From Lactiplantibacillus modestisalitolerans (lineage in GTDB: Bacteria > Bacillota > Bacilli > Lactobacillales > Lactobacillaceae): a stretch of DNA of 64,000 nucleotides. Below are positions 23,980 through 32,602 of the stretch, one piece after another (the first letter of the stretch is position 1; the number at the start of each line of letters is the position of its first letter). The stretch spans positions 62,001 to 126,000 of the forward strand of contig NZ_BJEA01000009.1 of assembly GCF_005405425.1 (NCBI RefSeq), read 5' to 3'. The notes below the pieces were generated by a model. That model saw only the letters and a list, made by a program, of their open reading frames with translations, was not told where the DNA came from and did not search any database. The position numbers and the translations under genes were made by a program.

Positions 23980-24885
23980 TTATTTACCTTCAATAACGTG
24001 TTCTTGAATATATTTGTGGGCAATTTGAGCCATTTCAAGTGGATTAGCTTTAGCTGGATCCTGTTCAGCTTCTACTACAATCCATCCCTTATAATTATTA
24101 GCAACTAACTTATCAAACACCGGCTTAAAGTCTAAATCGCCATCACCAGGTACCGTAAACATCCCATTTAAGAAGGAATCTTGGAAAGTTAAGCCTTTTT
24201 CACGGCATTCCTTTTCCTTGTTACGACGAACGTCCTTAAAATGAACGTGAACAACCCGATCAATGTGGTCATTAAGTAATGACATATAATCACCATCAGA
24301 AACGGCGATATGGCCTGTATCATAAAGTAATCCAACTAACTTAGGATCGGTATTGGCCATCAAACGATCAGTTTCTTCTTTAGTTTGAATCCCAGTTCCC
24401 ATGTGGTGATGATAAGCTACTTTAATCCCATACTTAGCTGCGATTTCACCATAATGGTTCAAGCCCTTGCAAACTTCATCCCACTCCTTATCGGTGAAGT
24501 GCGGTTTATCAGTGAAAATATCAGCAGTATCTGAGCGTTGAATTGTATATGTTTGTTCAGAAACAACTGCAATCGGTGCATTTATGGCATGTAAGTATTG
24601 ACAATGTTTTTCAAAAGCTTCGCTCGCCTTTTCAATTCCATCCCGAATGATAAAACTACTGAACCACTGACCTGCAATGTGTAAATCACGTAATTTCAAT
24701 TCATAGTTCAATTCATCTGGACCTGGGAAGAAGCCACCAACCTCAGTGCCTTGGAACCCAGCAACTACGATGTCACTTAACAATTGTTGTAAGTTATTAT
24801 CTTTCCCAATTGAAGGAATATCATCATTCCGCCAACCAATTGGAGCAATTCCCCATTTAATATCCTTTTCAATGTTTGAACTCAT
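23980..24885 (-). CDS. iolE: Myo-inosose-2 dehydratase
   Basis: 301 residues from ATG 24885, 8 nt after GGAGG (a first ATG at 24891 is too close). Begins [19 protein letters not shown] and contains [46 protein letters not shown] and VPGDGDLDF, all IolE signatures. It dehydrates 2-keto-myo-inositol to the diketo compound. The next enzymes (IolD, IolB, IolC, IolJ) are not in this window, so either they lie elsewhere or the product has another fate. Confidence 0.93.
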   Translation of the reverse strand: MSSNIEKDIKWGIAPIGWRNDDIPSIGKDNNLQQLLSDIVVAGFQGTEVGGFFPGPDELNYELKLRDLHIAGQWFSSFIIRDGIEKASEAFEKHCQYLHAINAPIAVVSEQTYTIQRSDTADIFTDKPHFTDKEWDEVCKGLNHYGEIAAKYGIKVAYHHHMGTGIQTKEETDRLMANTDPKLVGLLYDTGHIAVSDGDYMSLLNDHIDRVVHVHFKDVRRNKEKECREKGLTFQDSFLNGMFTVPGDGDLDFKPVFDKLVANNYKGWIVVEAEQDPAKANPLEMAQIAHKYIQEHVIEGK

Positions 24886-24903
24886 TTTCATAACCTCCTA
24901 GGT

Positions 24904-25935
24904 TTATTTAATATCCTTCACTTTAACTGGTCTCCCAGTATCTAACGATTTTTTAGCGGCTTGGGCCAATCGAATTGCCCTAATACCGTCTTCAAATGTA
25001 CATTCGACTTCATGGTTCCCTCGTACTGCATCTAAGAATGATTCAAGCTCATCTTTATATGCGTCAATATAGCGTTGCAGGAAGAAGAACATTGGCTTGT
25101 CACCGCTTACAGAATCCTTTCCAGCAAACGTTGTAGTACTGTCATTAACGTTATCTGCGTGAGCCATCCCTTTAGAACCAAACAATTCGATTCGCTGATC
25201 ATAGCCATAAACTGCTTGACGACTGTTATCGATGACACCCATCATGCCGTTCTTAAAAGATAAATTGATAATCGCTGTATCAATATCCCCAGCTTTACCA
25301 ATTTCTGGATCAACTAAAACGTTCCCAGTAACAAATACTTGATCTACTTCGGCATCGGTAATGTAGCGTGCCATATCAAAATCATGAATAGTCATATCCA
25401 TAAAAATCCCACCAGAACGCTTTACATAGTCCATCGATGGTGGCTCAGGATCACGGGAAGTGATTTTTAGGATTTGCTCATCGCCAATGTCCCCATTAAC
25501 TCGATGATCAACAATCCGGCGAAAGTTCTTATCAAAACGGCGGTTGAAACCAACCTCAAATTTAACTCCACATTGTTTTACAACATCAAGCGCTTTCAAG
25601 ATTTCCTTATCATCAAAGCCGACCGGCTTTTCGCAGAATATATCTTTACCTGCTTTTGCTGAATCAATTGTAAATTGTGGATGTAAATCAGTTGGCACAC
25701 AAATTAGAACAGCTTGTACATCTGGATCTTCTAAAACCTCGTGATAGTCTGTAACAATATTTTGAGCCGCTTGATATTTTTCTTTCCAGTTATCCGTCGC
25801 AATTAAGTCACAAACATATTTAATAGTCACGTTCGAAATACGCATTAAATTTTTATAATGAACATTTCCTATACGTCCCATCCCAATAATACCGATTGTG
25901 ATATTTTCGCTTGTGATATTATTACTTTTATCCAT
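24904..25935 (-). CDS. Gfo/Idh/MocA oxidoreductase (myo-inositol dehydrogenase-like)
   Basis: 343 residues; IGIIGMGRIGNVH, FCEKPVGFDD, VGFNRRFDKNF and GIFMDMTIHDFDMARY. The IHDFDMARY and YGYDQRIELFGSKGM segments are typical of the IdhA-like inositol dehydrogenase branch, and it is close to the divergent copy at 27823-28848. First gene of the minus-strand operon; its promoter faces the divergent porter gene across 370 bp. Confidence 0.85.
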   Translation of the reverse strand: MDKSNNITSENITIGIIGMGRIGNVHYKNLMRISNVTIKYVCDLIATDNWKEKYQAAQNIVTDYHEVLEDPDVQAVLICVPTDLHPQFTIDSAKAGKDIFCEKPVGFDDKEILKALDVVKQCGVKFEVGFNRRFDKNFRRIVDHRVNGDIGDEQILKITSRDPEPPSMDYVKRSGGIFMDMTIHDFDMARYITDAEVDQVFVTGNVLVDPEIGKAGDIDTAIINLSFKNGMMGVIDNSRQAVYGYDQRIELFGSKGMAHADNVNDSTTTFAGKDSVSGDKPMFFFLQRYIDAYKDELESFLDAVRGNHEVECTFEDGIRAIRLAQAAKKSLDTGRPVKVKDIK

Positions 25936-25973
25936 GTTGATGCCCCTTCCTGTATGATTTTGTTAGGTGAGCA

Positions 25974-25993
25974 ATCACTTGTGAAATAATCAC
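25974..25993. promoter_or_regulatory. Operator copy A in divergent promoter region
   Basis: Contains GTGAAATAAT and matches 26141-26160 at 16 of 20 positions. Lies about 40 bp before the leftward operon start. Confidence 0.5.
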
Positions 25994-26050
25994 GCTATTG
26001 CGATATTTAGATTGATTTCATGCGCTCAGCTCATCGCCTTGTTCGCTTAA

Positions 26051-26079
26051 AGAATAACCGGTATCACTGACATTGTCAA
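26051..26079 (-). promoter_or_regulatory. Leftward promoter of the gfo-iolE-iolG operon
   Basis: Minus strand TTGACA (26074-26079), 17-bp spacer, TATTCT (26051-26056). Confidence 0.7.
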
Positions 26080-26105
26080 CCCAATAATAAATGTTTTTTT
26101 GAAAA

Positions 26106-26160
26106 ATAAAACGCTTACTTCAAAAGCGTTGACATTCACAATCGCTAGTGAAATAATAGC
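26106..26160 (+). promoter_or_regulatory. Rightward promoter of the porter operon with cre-like site and operator copy B
   Basis: TTGACA (26129-26134), 17-bp spacer, AATAAT (26152-26157). AACGCTT/AAGCGTT inverted repeat and a cre-like site (26106-26120, 13 of 15) precede it; operator copy B (26141-26160) covers the spacer and -10, so binding there should repress. Confidence 0.65.
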
Positions 26161-26305
26161 AACTGAATTCAAATAATGCTTTGCTCACACAATAACTTTT
26201 GCAAAGAGTAAAATCATTTAGGCCGTGAATTACATCATCAATGTTTTTATATCGTTATAAATAAAAGTAGACATAGTTGATTGTTTTAATTTGGGAGGGA
26301 TGATC

Positions 26306-27775
26306 ATGTCCGAAAATAAGTTGGTCAAAGATGACCATACTCTACTGGTGAAAACGTCTACTGACGATGGGGTCAACCAGAAGGCTGGAAAAAATTTAAA
26401 AAATATTGCTCTGATTTCAACGCTAGGTGGTTTACTCTTCGGAGTTGACACAGGGGTTATTAACGGTGCAATTGGGTATATGGCTACACCGCAGGAACTC
26501 AATCTTTCATCTAGCAATGAAGGCTTAGTTACTAGCGGAATTACATTGGGGGCTGCATTTGGAGCTGTCTGGGCCGGTCGTTTATCTGATCGAATCGGTC
26601 GAAGGCGCCTACTCAAATATTTGTCAGTTTTATTTTTCTTATGTACATTGGCCTGTGCGGTTGCGCCCAACGCAACGCTTATGATTATCTTCAGAGCATT
26701 ACTCGGACTAGCCGTCGGCGGTGCTTCCGTAATCGTACCGACCTACTTATCAGAAATTTCAACACCCGATATTCGAGGACGACTTGTTACTCAAAACGAG
26801 CTAATGATCGTTAGCGGTCAATTACTAGCCTTTATCGTTAATGCCATCCTTGGTAATTGGTTTGGGCACGTCTCACATATTTGGCGTTACATGATTGGCT
26901 TCGGAATGATACCAGCAATTCTCCTATTCTTTGGGATGTTAATTGTTCCTGAATCACCTCGTTGGCTTGTCATGGCCAATAAACTAGACGATGCCTTAGA
27001 GGCTTTAAAACGCATTCGTCCCAAAGAAAAGGACTGCAAAGACGAAATTAGCCAGATTCAAGATACCTTAAACCAAGAGAGCGAAATTAAACAGGCTACT
27101 TTTAAAGATTTAACTACACCCTGGATTCGCCGCCTAGTCTTTATCGGGATTGGACTAGGGGTCATGCAACAGTTTATCGGTATCAACATTATGATGTATT
27201 ATGGAACTACCATCCTAACACAATCCGGGTTTGCACATAATGCTGCATTAATTGCCAATATTGGTAACGGTGTCGTCTCAGTTATTGCTACCTTTATCGG
27301 CATGTCAATAATGAATCGCGTCAATCGGCGCAGCATGCTAATGTCTGGAATTATCGGTACAACGGTTTCACTGTTGTTAATTGTTCTGATATCCGCATTT
27401 TTAAGTGATAGTCCTCAATTACCAATTTTCGTTGTATTATGCACGATGATGTTTCTTGGATTTTTCCAAGGTTTCATTTCGCCACTGGTCTGGTTACTCT
27501 TATCAGAAATCTTTCCACAAAATTTGCGGGGACTTGGCATGGGAGTTTCGACTTTCTTTCTCTGGTTTGCCAATTTCTTAGTTGGCTATTTCTTCCCAAT
27601 TTTATTAAACAACGTTGGGATGACACGGACCTTCTTAGTCTTTGTTGGATTTAATATTCTTTCTTTTGTTTTCGCCTACAAATGTGCTCCTGAAACTCGG
27701 GGCAAGTCACTTGAATTAATTCAAATGGAATTTAAGTATGGCGAAACTTCTGGTGTTCAGCCAGAAGATAAATAA
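26306..27775 (+). CDS. IolT-like sugar/inositol MFS porter
   Basis: 489 residues; ATG at 26306 lies 7 nt after GGGAGG. Twelve helices with sugar-porter marks: GRLSDRIGRRRLLK, PESPRWLVMANK, PETRGKSLELIQ. Similar layout to the porter at 20356-21768 but clearly diverged. Heads a rightward operon with a dehydrogenase, a UPF0303 protein and an oxidoreductase. Substrate presumed a cyclitol. Confidence 0.85.
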   Translation: MSENKLVKDDHTLLVKTSTDDGVNQKAGKNLKNIALISTLGGLLFGVDTGVINGAIGYMATPQELNLSSSNEGLVTSGITLGAAFGAVWAGRLSDRIGRRRLLKYLSVLFFLCTLACAVAPNATLMIIFRALLGLAVGGASVIVPTYLSEISTPDIRGRLVTQNELMIVSGQLLAFIVNAILGNWFGHVSHIWRYMIGFGMIPAILLFFGMLIVPESPRWLVMANKLDDALEALKRIRPKEKDCKDEISQIQDTLNQESEIKQATFKDLTTPWIRRLVFIGIGLGVMQQFIGINIMMYYGTTILTQSGFAHNAALIANIGNGVVSVIATFIGMSIMNRVNRRSMLMSGIIGTTVSLLLIVLISAFLSDSPQLPIFVVLCTMMFLGFFQGFISPLVWLLLSEIFPQNLRGLGMGVSTFFLWFANFLVGYFFPILLNNVGMTRTFLVFVGFNILSFVFAYKCAPETRGKSLELIQMEFKYGETSGVQPEDK

Positions 27776-27822
27776 TTTGTGTATAACTATTTTAAAAATA
27801 TTACTAAAGGTGGTTTTAAATT

Positions 27823-28848
27823 ATGGAAAAAGTACATGCAGGTATTATTGGTTTGGGACGCGCTGGTCAAATGCACCTAAAGAATTTGATGACTATTCCC
27901 GAAATTGAAATCGAACAAGTTGCAGACGTCTTCATCGAAAACGTTTCTGAACATTTAAATGACATTGGTATTACCAATCAAACTCGTGACTATCACGATA
28001 TTTTAAATAATCCTAAAGTAGATACCGTTTTCATCTTTACTTCAACAAACACTCACGAAGAAATTGTAACCGCTGCCGCTAAAGCCGGGAAAAATATTTT
28101 CTGTGAAAAGCCACTAAGCATGAATACAGTAGAAGAAGCTAGTCTAAATGTTTTACGCGCCGTTAAAGAAGCCGGTGTGAAACTTCAAATCGGATTCAAT
28201 CGTCGTATGGATCCACAATTCCGGAATGTCTACGAAGGCGTCCGTAACGGTAAAATCGGCTCACCGCAAGTTGTTAAGATTACTTCTCGCGATCCTGATT
28301 TATTACCACACGACTTAATTCAACGGATTGGTGGCTTACTATTCGACTTTACTATGCACGATTTTGATATGGCACGTTACATGATGAATAGTAACATCTC
28401 TGAAGTTTACGCTAAGGGTGGTACTTTAATCGATCCGACCTTAAAGGACATCGATGATATTGATACACTGGCTCTTGTTCTTCAGTTTGAAAACGGGACC
28501 TACGGGTTAATCGATAACAGTCGTCGTGCAGTTTACGGCTATGACCAACGGGTTGAAGTCTTTGGCTCTGAAGGTATGCTAAAAGCTGAAAATGTAAGTA
28601 ATAGCACCGTTGAACTTTACAATAATAAGAACGAAGAATTACAAAAGCCACTACCAATTTTCAAAGAACGCTACCATGAAGCCTACATTGCTGAAATGCA
28701 CGCTTTTGTTCGTTCGATTCTGAAAGATGAACCATTAGTGGCCGAGGGACGCGATGTTATCATGGCACAACGGGCCGCTGTTGCAGCTAAGAAATCCATT
28801 GAAACTGGATTACCGCAAAAAGTCGATACTTCATATCCATTAGAGTAA
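27823..28848 (+). CDS. Gfo/Idh/MocA oxidoreductase (inositol dehydrogenase-like)
   Basis: 341 residues; AGIIGLGRAGQMH, FCEKPLSMNT, IGFNRRMDPQF, LLFDFTMHDFDMARY. Shares DNSRRAVYGYDQRVEVFGSEGM with the product of 24904-25935, so the two are paralogues facing each other across the control region. Probably an inositol or inosose dehydrogenase. Confidence 0.83.
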   Translation: MEKVHAGIIGLGRAGQMHLKNLMTIPEIEIEQVADVFIENVSEHLNDIGITNQTRDYHDILNNPKVDTVFIFTSTNTHEEIVTAAAKAGKNIFCEKPLSMNTVEEASLNVLRAVKEAGVKLQIGFNRRMDPQFRNVYEGVRNGKIGSPQVVKITSRDPDLLPHDLIQRIGGLLFDFTMHDFDMARYMMNSNISEVYAKGGTLIDPTLKDIDDIDTLALVLQFENGTYGLIDNSRRAVYGYDQRVEVFGSEGMLKAENVSNSTVELYNNKNEELQKPLPIFKERYHEAYIAEMHAFVRSILKDEPLVAEGRDVIMAQRAAVAAKKSIETGLPQKVDTSYPLE

Positions 28849-28879
28849 TAACTAATTTACTGAAAGAAGGAACTATTTA

Positions 28880-29344
28880 ATGCTAACGACTGAAGAAATT
28901 ACCCAACAAGAACAGCAAGCTTTACTTTCACATTTCAACTTGGCCGACGTAGCCCCACTCGTAGAGAGCCTACGTGAAATTGGTCAGGAAGACTTTGAAA
29001 AGGTTTGTATCCTTATCACCATTAACAAACGAGAAGTTTTCTTCCGCGCCGGCACACAAACAACCCACGAAAACAATTTATGGATTCAAAAAAAATCGAA
29101 CGTCGTTGACGCGTTCGATCATAGCTCCTTATTTGAAAAGGCTGTTTATGCAGATGACCCCGATAGTTTCTATAAAGGTAGTGGTTTAAGTCCAAAAGAC
29201 TTTGCCATTGTCGGTGGCGGATTCCCAATTGGTATTAAAAATACTGGTATTATCGGAAGTCTAATTGTCTCCGGCCTAACGGACGAAGGAGACCATGAAT
29301 TAGCATACAAAGCTTTGCTAGACTTGAAAGCACAGCAAGGTTAA
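28880..29344 (+). CDS. UPF0303/haem-degrading-like domain protein
   Basis: 154 residues with the GlcG/HbpS-like (PF03928) fold, UPF0303 branch: FRAGTQTTHENNLWIQKKSN and VGGGFPIGIKNTGIIGSLIV are its conserved blocks. Biochemical role unknown; often found as a small partner in sugar operons. ATG preceded by AGAAGGA, 31 nt after the dehydrogenase. Confidence 0.8.
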   Translation: MLTTEEITQQEQQALLSHFNLADVAPLVESLREIGQEDFEKVCILITINKREVFFRAGTQTTHENNLWIQKKSNVVDAFDHSSLFEKAVYADDPDSFYKGSGLSPKDFAIVGGGFPIGIKNTGIIGSLIVSGLTDEGDHELAYKALLDLKAQQG

Positions 29345-29368
29345 CTTTAAATTTGGGGGGGGATAGAT

Positions 29369-30301
29369 TTGAAAGCCTTTGGATTTAATCAATATGGTAA
29401 TTCTAACGTCATGGAAGAACTAACACTCCCAATGCCTAAACTAGGTCCAAACGAAGTACTAGTTAAAACTGACGCATTTGCCATCAACGCTTTTGATATT
29501 GCCGTTCGTAATGGTCAGTTTCGTAATAGCGTAACCATGCTATTTCCAACTATCCTTGGAACCGATGCCGTGGGACGCATTGTTAAACTTGGATCTAACG
29601 TACATGATTACGACTTAGGTGATGACGTTCTAGCCCGTCCTGGAATGGGAACTTACGCTGAATATTTCAAAGTTTCAATTGATCACTTAGGCTTACGACC
29701 AAAAAAGTATGATCCATATGAAGCCGCGGGGCTCCCCCTTTCTGGAATTACTGCGTACAATACTCTCGTCCACATTGCTCATGTCAAACAAGGGCAAACT
29801 ATTGCAATCCTTGGGTCTTCCGGCGGAGTTGGCTCGATGTTGGTTCAAATGGCAAATGCGCTGGGACTTTATGTAATTGGTACCGATGCAGAATGCGCTC
29901 GAGAAACAGTCATAGGACTCGGTGCATCGGAGTTCGGTGGATACGATACTGAACGCGTTAGCGAAAAATTTGCTAATATGGCTGATATTTTAATTGACGC
30001 AACCAATGATGGTGCTGCTTCCGCAGGCTTAAGCATTGTCAAAGCACACGGAATTTACGTTTCCCTAACTAGCCTTCCTAAGGATCGTAAGCAAAAGCCA
30101 TCCGTAAATTACAAACAAGTTATTCCTAGAAAAGAATACAGAGATAGTGATGCATTTGCAGCTATGTATCTGATGATTCAGAATGACCAATTGCACGTTT
30201 CAATTGACCATTTAGAATCGTTCACTCTTGATGGTATTAGAAAGGGACAAAACCTAGTCCAGGCCGGGAACCCTGATGGAAAAGTGATAGTAACACTTTG
30301 A
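29369..30301 (+). CDS. MDR-family NADPH:quinone/alcohol oxidoreductase
   Basis: 310 residues from a TTG start after a G8 run. Medium-chain reductase fold: GroES-like N-terminus (GPNEVLVKTDAFAINAFDIAVRNG), nucleotide-binding motif AILGSSGGVGSMLVQMANALG. Zinc-binding cysteines of classical alcohol dehydrogenases are missing, so it belongs to the quinone-reductase-like branch. Last gene of the porter operon. Substrate unknown. Confidence 0.8.
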   Translation: MKAFGFNQYGNSNVMEELTLPMPKLGPNEVLVKTDAFAINAFDIAVRNGQFRNSVTMLFPTILGTDAVGRIVKLGSNVHDYDLGDDVLARPGMGTYAEYFKVSIDHLGLRPKKYDPYEAAGLPLSGITAYNTLVHIAHVKQGQTIAILGSSGGVGSMLVQMANALGLYVIGTDAECARETVIGLGASEFGGYDTERVSEKFANMADILIDATNDGAASAGLSIVKAHGIYVSLTSLPKDRKQKPSVNYKQVIPRKEYRDSDAFAAMYLMIQNDQLHVSIDHLESFTLDGIRKGQNLVQAGNPDGKVIVTL

Positions 30302-30638
30302 TTGCACGTCTTCTAGCAAGTATCTAGACTATCTTAAAACATGCAAGTCTTTTAGCACTCACAACACTCATGAGTATCATTCACATATCACCGATTTCTT
30401 ATATAAACCACCTACACAACTCAGCGCTTTATTAATTATTAAAAGCGTTTTATAATAGTAGTATTAAGATTGATTCCTAATAGCCGGGAATGTCCACTGG
30501 GCTTCCTGACTAATGCCTAAAGAAGCTGGGAGTTATCTTTGAAATCTAGTTCAATTTAACGACAATCCGTTAATCTGAATTCGTTTAAAAAGATAGCTAC
30601 CTGCTTCTATTTTGTTATATTCATTGGAGCTGATAGAA
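30302..30638 (+). promoter_or_regulatory. Leader of the nucleoside hydrolase gene with possible RNA structure
   Basis: CGCTTT/AAAGCG repeat (30425-30447), TATAAT (30451-30456), then GCTTC/GAAGC (about 30500-30526), TTAACG/CGTTAA and an outer AGTTATCTTT/AAAGATAGCT pairing. No known riboswitch recognised. Confidence 0.4.
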
Positions 30639-31574
30639 TTGGAAGATATTATTTTAGATTGTGATCCTGGCCACGATGACGCCATTGCACTGATGATTGC
30701 AGTGGCGTCCCCGTACATTAATTTGTTAGCGGTTACAACTTCTGCCGGTAATCAAAAGCACAGTCAAACTTTGCGCAACGCCATGTCGCTACTAACCCTT
30801 ATGAAGCGTCAAGATATTCCGGTCGCTTCTGGCAACGCCAAGCCGTTGACTCGCGACCTAATTTCCGGAGTTAGCATGCACGGTATCACTGGGCTCGACG
30901 GGGCCACCCTACCTAATCCAGATTTTTTCTCACAGGGAATCCCTGCTACCGAATTAATGGCTAAGATACTGACAGAACATAAGCAGAAGGTAACACTCGT
31001 CGTTACAGGGCCGTGTACGAATATTGCCCTGCTTCTTTCTGTACATTTCGAATTACGCTCTGCCATCAAGCAAATTGTCATTCTTGGCGGAGGAATGGGA
31101 CTGGGTAACTGGGGACCAACAACCGAATTTAACATTCAAGTTGACCCAGAAGCAGCGAAAATTGTGATGGAATCTGGTATTCCAATTGTTTTAGCTCCCC
31201 TAAACGTTGACTTTGAAGCTCAACTATTACCTGAGGAGATTGAAAGCATTCGAAAAATTGGTAACCCAGTTGCCGATGTTATGGCCGGACTTTTAGATTT
31301 TTACGGTATGTCTTTTGACCATGAAAGATGGAACTTTAAAGGTGTTCCGCTTTACGACCCTTGCACTGTTGCGTGGCTCATCGACCCATCTAGATTTGAA
31401 AGTAAAAAATGTAATGTAGCCGTTGAGACCCAAGGCGAGTTAACTGCAGGTGAAACCGTAATCGACTATTATCACATTACTAATCGTAAGCCTAATGCTA
31501 ATGTATTATTCCATATCGATCGAAAGTGGTTTGCAGACCTCGTCTATAACAGTATTGAATTCTTTAATAACTAA
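30639..31574 (+). CDS. Inosine/uridine-preferring nucleoside hydrolase
   Basis: 311 residues from TTG 30639 (GGAG 9 nt upstream), the family's usual length. The N-terminal Asp cluster ILDCDPGHDDAIALM binds calcium and ribose; VVTGPCTNIALLL and EFNIQVDPEAA complete the site. Hydrolyses ribonucleosides to base and ribose. Its own promoter and leader suggest separate control from the inositol-type genes. Confidence 0.92.
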   Translation: MEDIILDCDPGHDDAIALMIAVASPYINLLAVTTSAGNQKHSQTLRNAMSLLTLMKRQDIPVASGNAKPLTRDLISGVSMHGITGLDGATLPNPDFFSQGIPATELMAKILTEHKQKVTLVVTGPCTNIALLLSVHFELRSAIKQIVILGGGMGLGNWGPTTEFNIQVDPEAAKIVMESGIPIVLAPLNVDFEAQLLPEEIESIRKIGNPVADVMAGLLDFYGMSFDHERWNFKGVPLYDPCTVAWLIDPSRFESKKCNVAVETQGELTAGETVIDYYHITNRKPNANVLFHIDRKWFADLVYNSIEFFNN

Positions 31575-31607
31575 TCATTATTAATTTGTTTTTACCATTA
31601 ATGTATA

Positions 31608-31654
31608 AGGCAGGTGAACATCTTATTCGTTAAAGATGTTCACCTGCCTTTTTT
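31608..31654. terminator. Bidirectional terminator
   Basis: AAGGCAGGTGAACATCTT and its complement form a long perfect stem followed by TTTTTT, between convergent rih-type and terC genes. Confidence 0.9.
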
Positions 31655-31668
31655 AAGAAAATTCAATT

Positions 31669-32415
31669 TTATTTCGTCCGCTTCTTCGCCCGCATAAAAT
31701 GCACGATAAACGTCGCCGCAAACGCAACCAGTACAAAAATACTAAAGAACGTATTTGAGACTTCAATGCCAATTGCTGGAATACTCAACCCTAATTTCAG
31801 CGCGATGAACCCAATTAAAACGTAGGCCATTACCAGAAGTTCTGGAATCTTCTTTAGCCAAACAATCATAATCGAAGCTACGAAGCGCATCGCTAAGATC
31901 CCAATCATCCCACCAAGTAGGACAATTACCGGATTATCGTCAAGTGCCAGCGCCGTTAAAATCGAGTCGATTGAAAAAACGATGTCGAGAAAGATAATTG
32001 CCGCTACCGTTCCCCAGAAGGATTTTGGCTTTACTTTAGCACTGCCCTTAGCGGCACTACCGCTTCGATTAGCACCCCGATGACGCTCGTAAAAGAAATG
32101 AAGCGACATCCATAACAAGTAGCCGGCCCCAAAAGCTTTAATTACCCAGAACTTGATTAAATAGCTCCCAATCCCGATGGCGATAAACCGGAACACGTAT
32201 GAGCCCCACAGGCCCCAGATTAACGCGGCGTTTTCCTTCTTACGGTCCTTTAAACTCGACGTTTGGGCCGCTAAGACCACGGCATTATCAACGGATAACA
32301 GGCACTCCATAATGGCTAAGATGAGAATAGTCATTAAACCACTGGTTGTCATCACTGCGGCGTGCCAATCCGCCGCTTCAAAAAACGGTGCATATAATTT
32401 AACTAGTAAATGCAC
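31669..32415 (-). CDS. TerC-family integral membrane protein
   Basis: 248 residues, about seven helices. LAIMECLLSVDNAVVLA and FLDIVFSIDSILTAL carry the two membrane aspartates typical of TerC. The family is linked to manganese export/metal homeostasis and tellurite resistance. No yybP-ykoY riboswitch seen upstream. Unrelated to flanking sugar genes. Confidence 0.9.
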   Translation of the reverse strand: MHLLVKLYAPFFEAADWHAAVMTTSGLMTILILAIMECLLSVDNAVVLAAQTSSLKDRKKENAALIWGLWGSYVFRFIAIGIGSYLIKFWVIKAFGAGYLLWMSLHFFYERHRGANRSGSAAKGSAKVKPKSFWGTVAAIIFLDIVFSIDSILTALALDDNPVIVLLGGMIGILAMRFVASIMIVWLKKIPELLVMAYVLIGFIALKLGLSIPAIGIEVSNTFFSIFVLVAFAATFIVHFMRAKKRTK

Positions 32416-32557
32416 TTTGGGCCTCCTTCTTAATTACAATGAGTTCACGCGGATTCTCAGTTAATTGCGCTTATTTTCGCTTGCGTTTCTACCATTTTTT
32501 ACAATGGGTTTGTTAACATTCTATCACTAATTACCAATCAGACGAACCCGGTCGACC

Positions 32558-32590
32558 AAAAAGCCCCCGCATCCGCGAGGGCTTCTTTAG
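32558..32590 (-). terminator. Terminator after the first GH28 gene
   Basis: Minus strand AAGCCCTCGC / GCGGGGGCTT followed by TTT. Confidence 0.8.
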
Positions 32591-32602
32591 CACTATTAAC
32601 AA

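Noticed and set aside
32416-32557. Manganese riboswitch before terC
   Set aside because: Common upstream of terC genes, but the upstream sequence lacks the motif.
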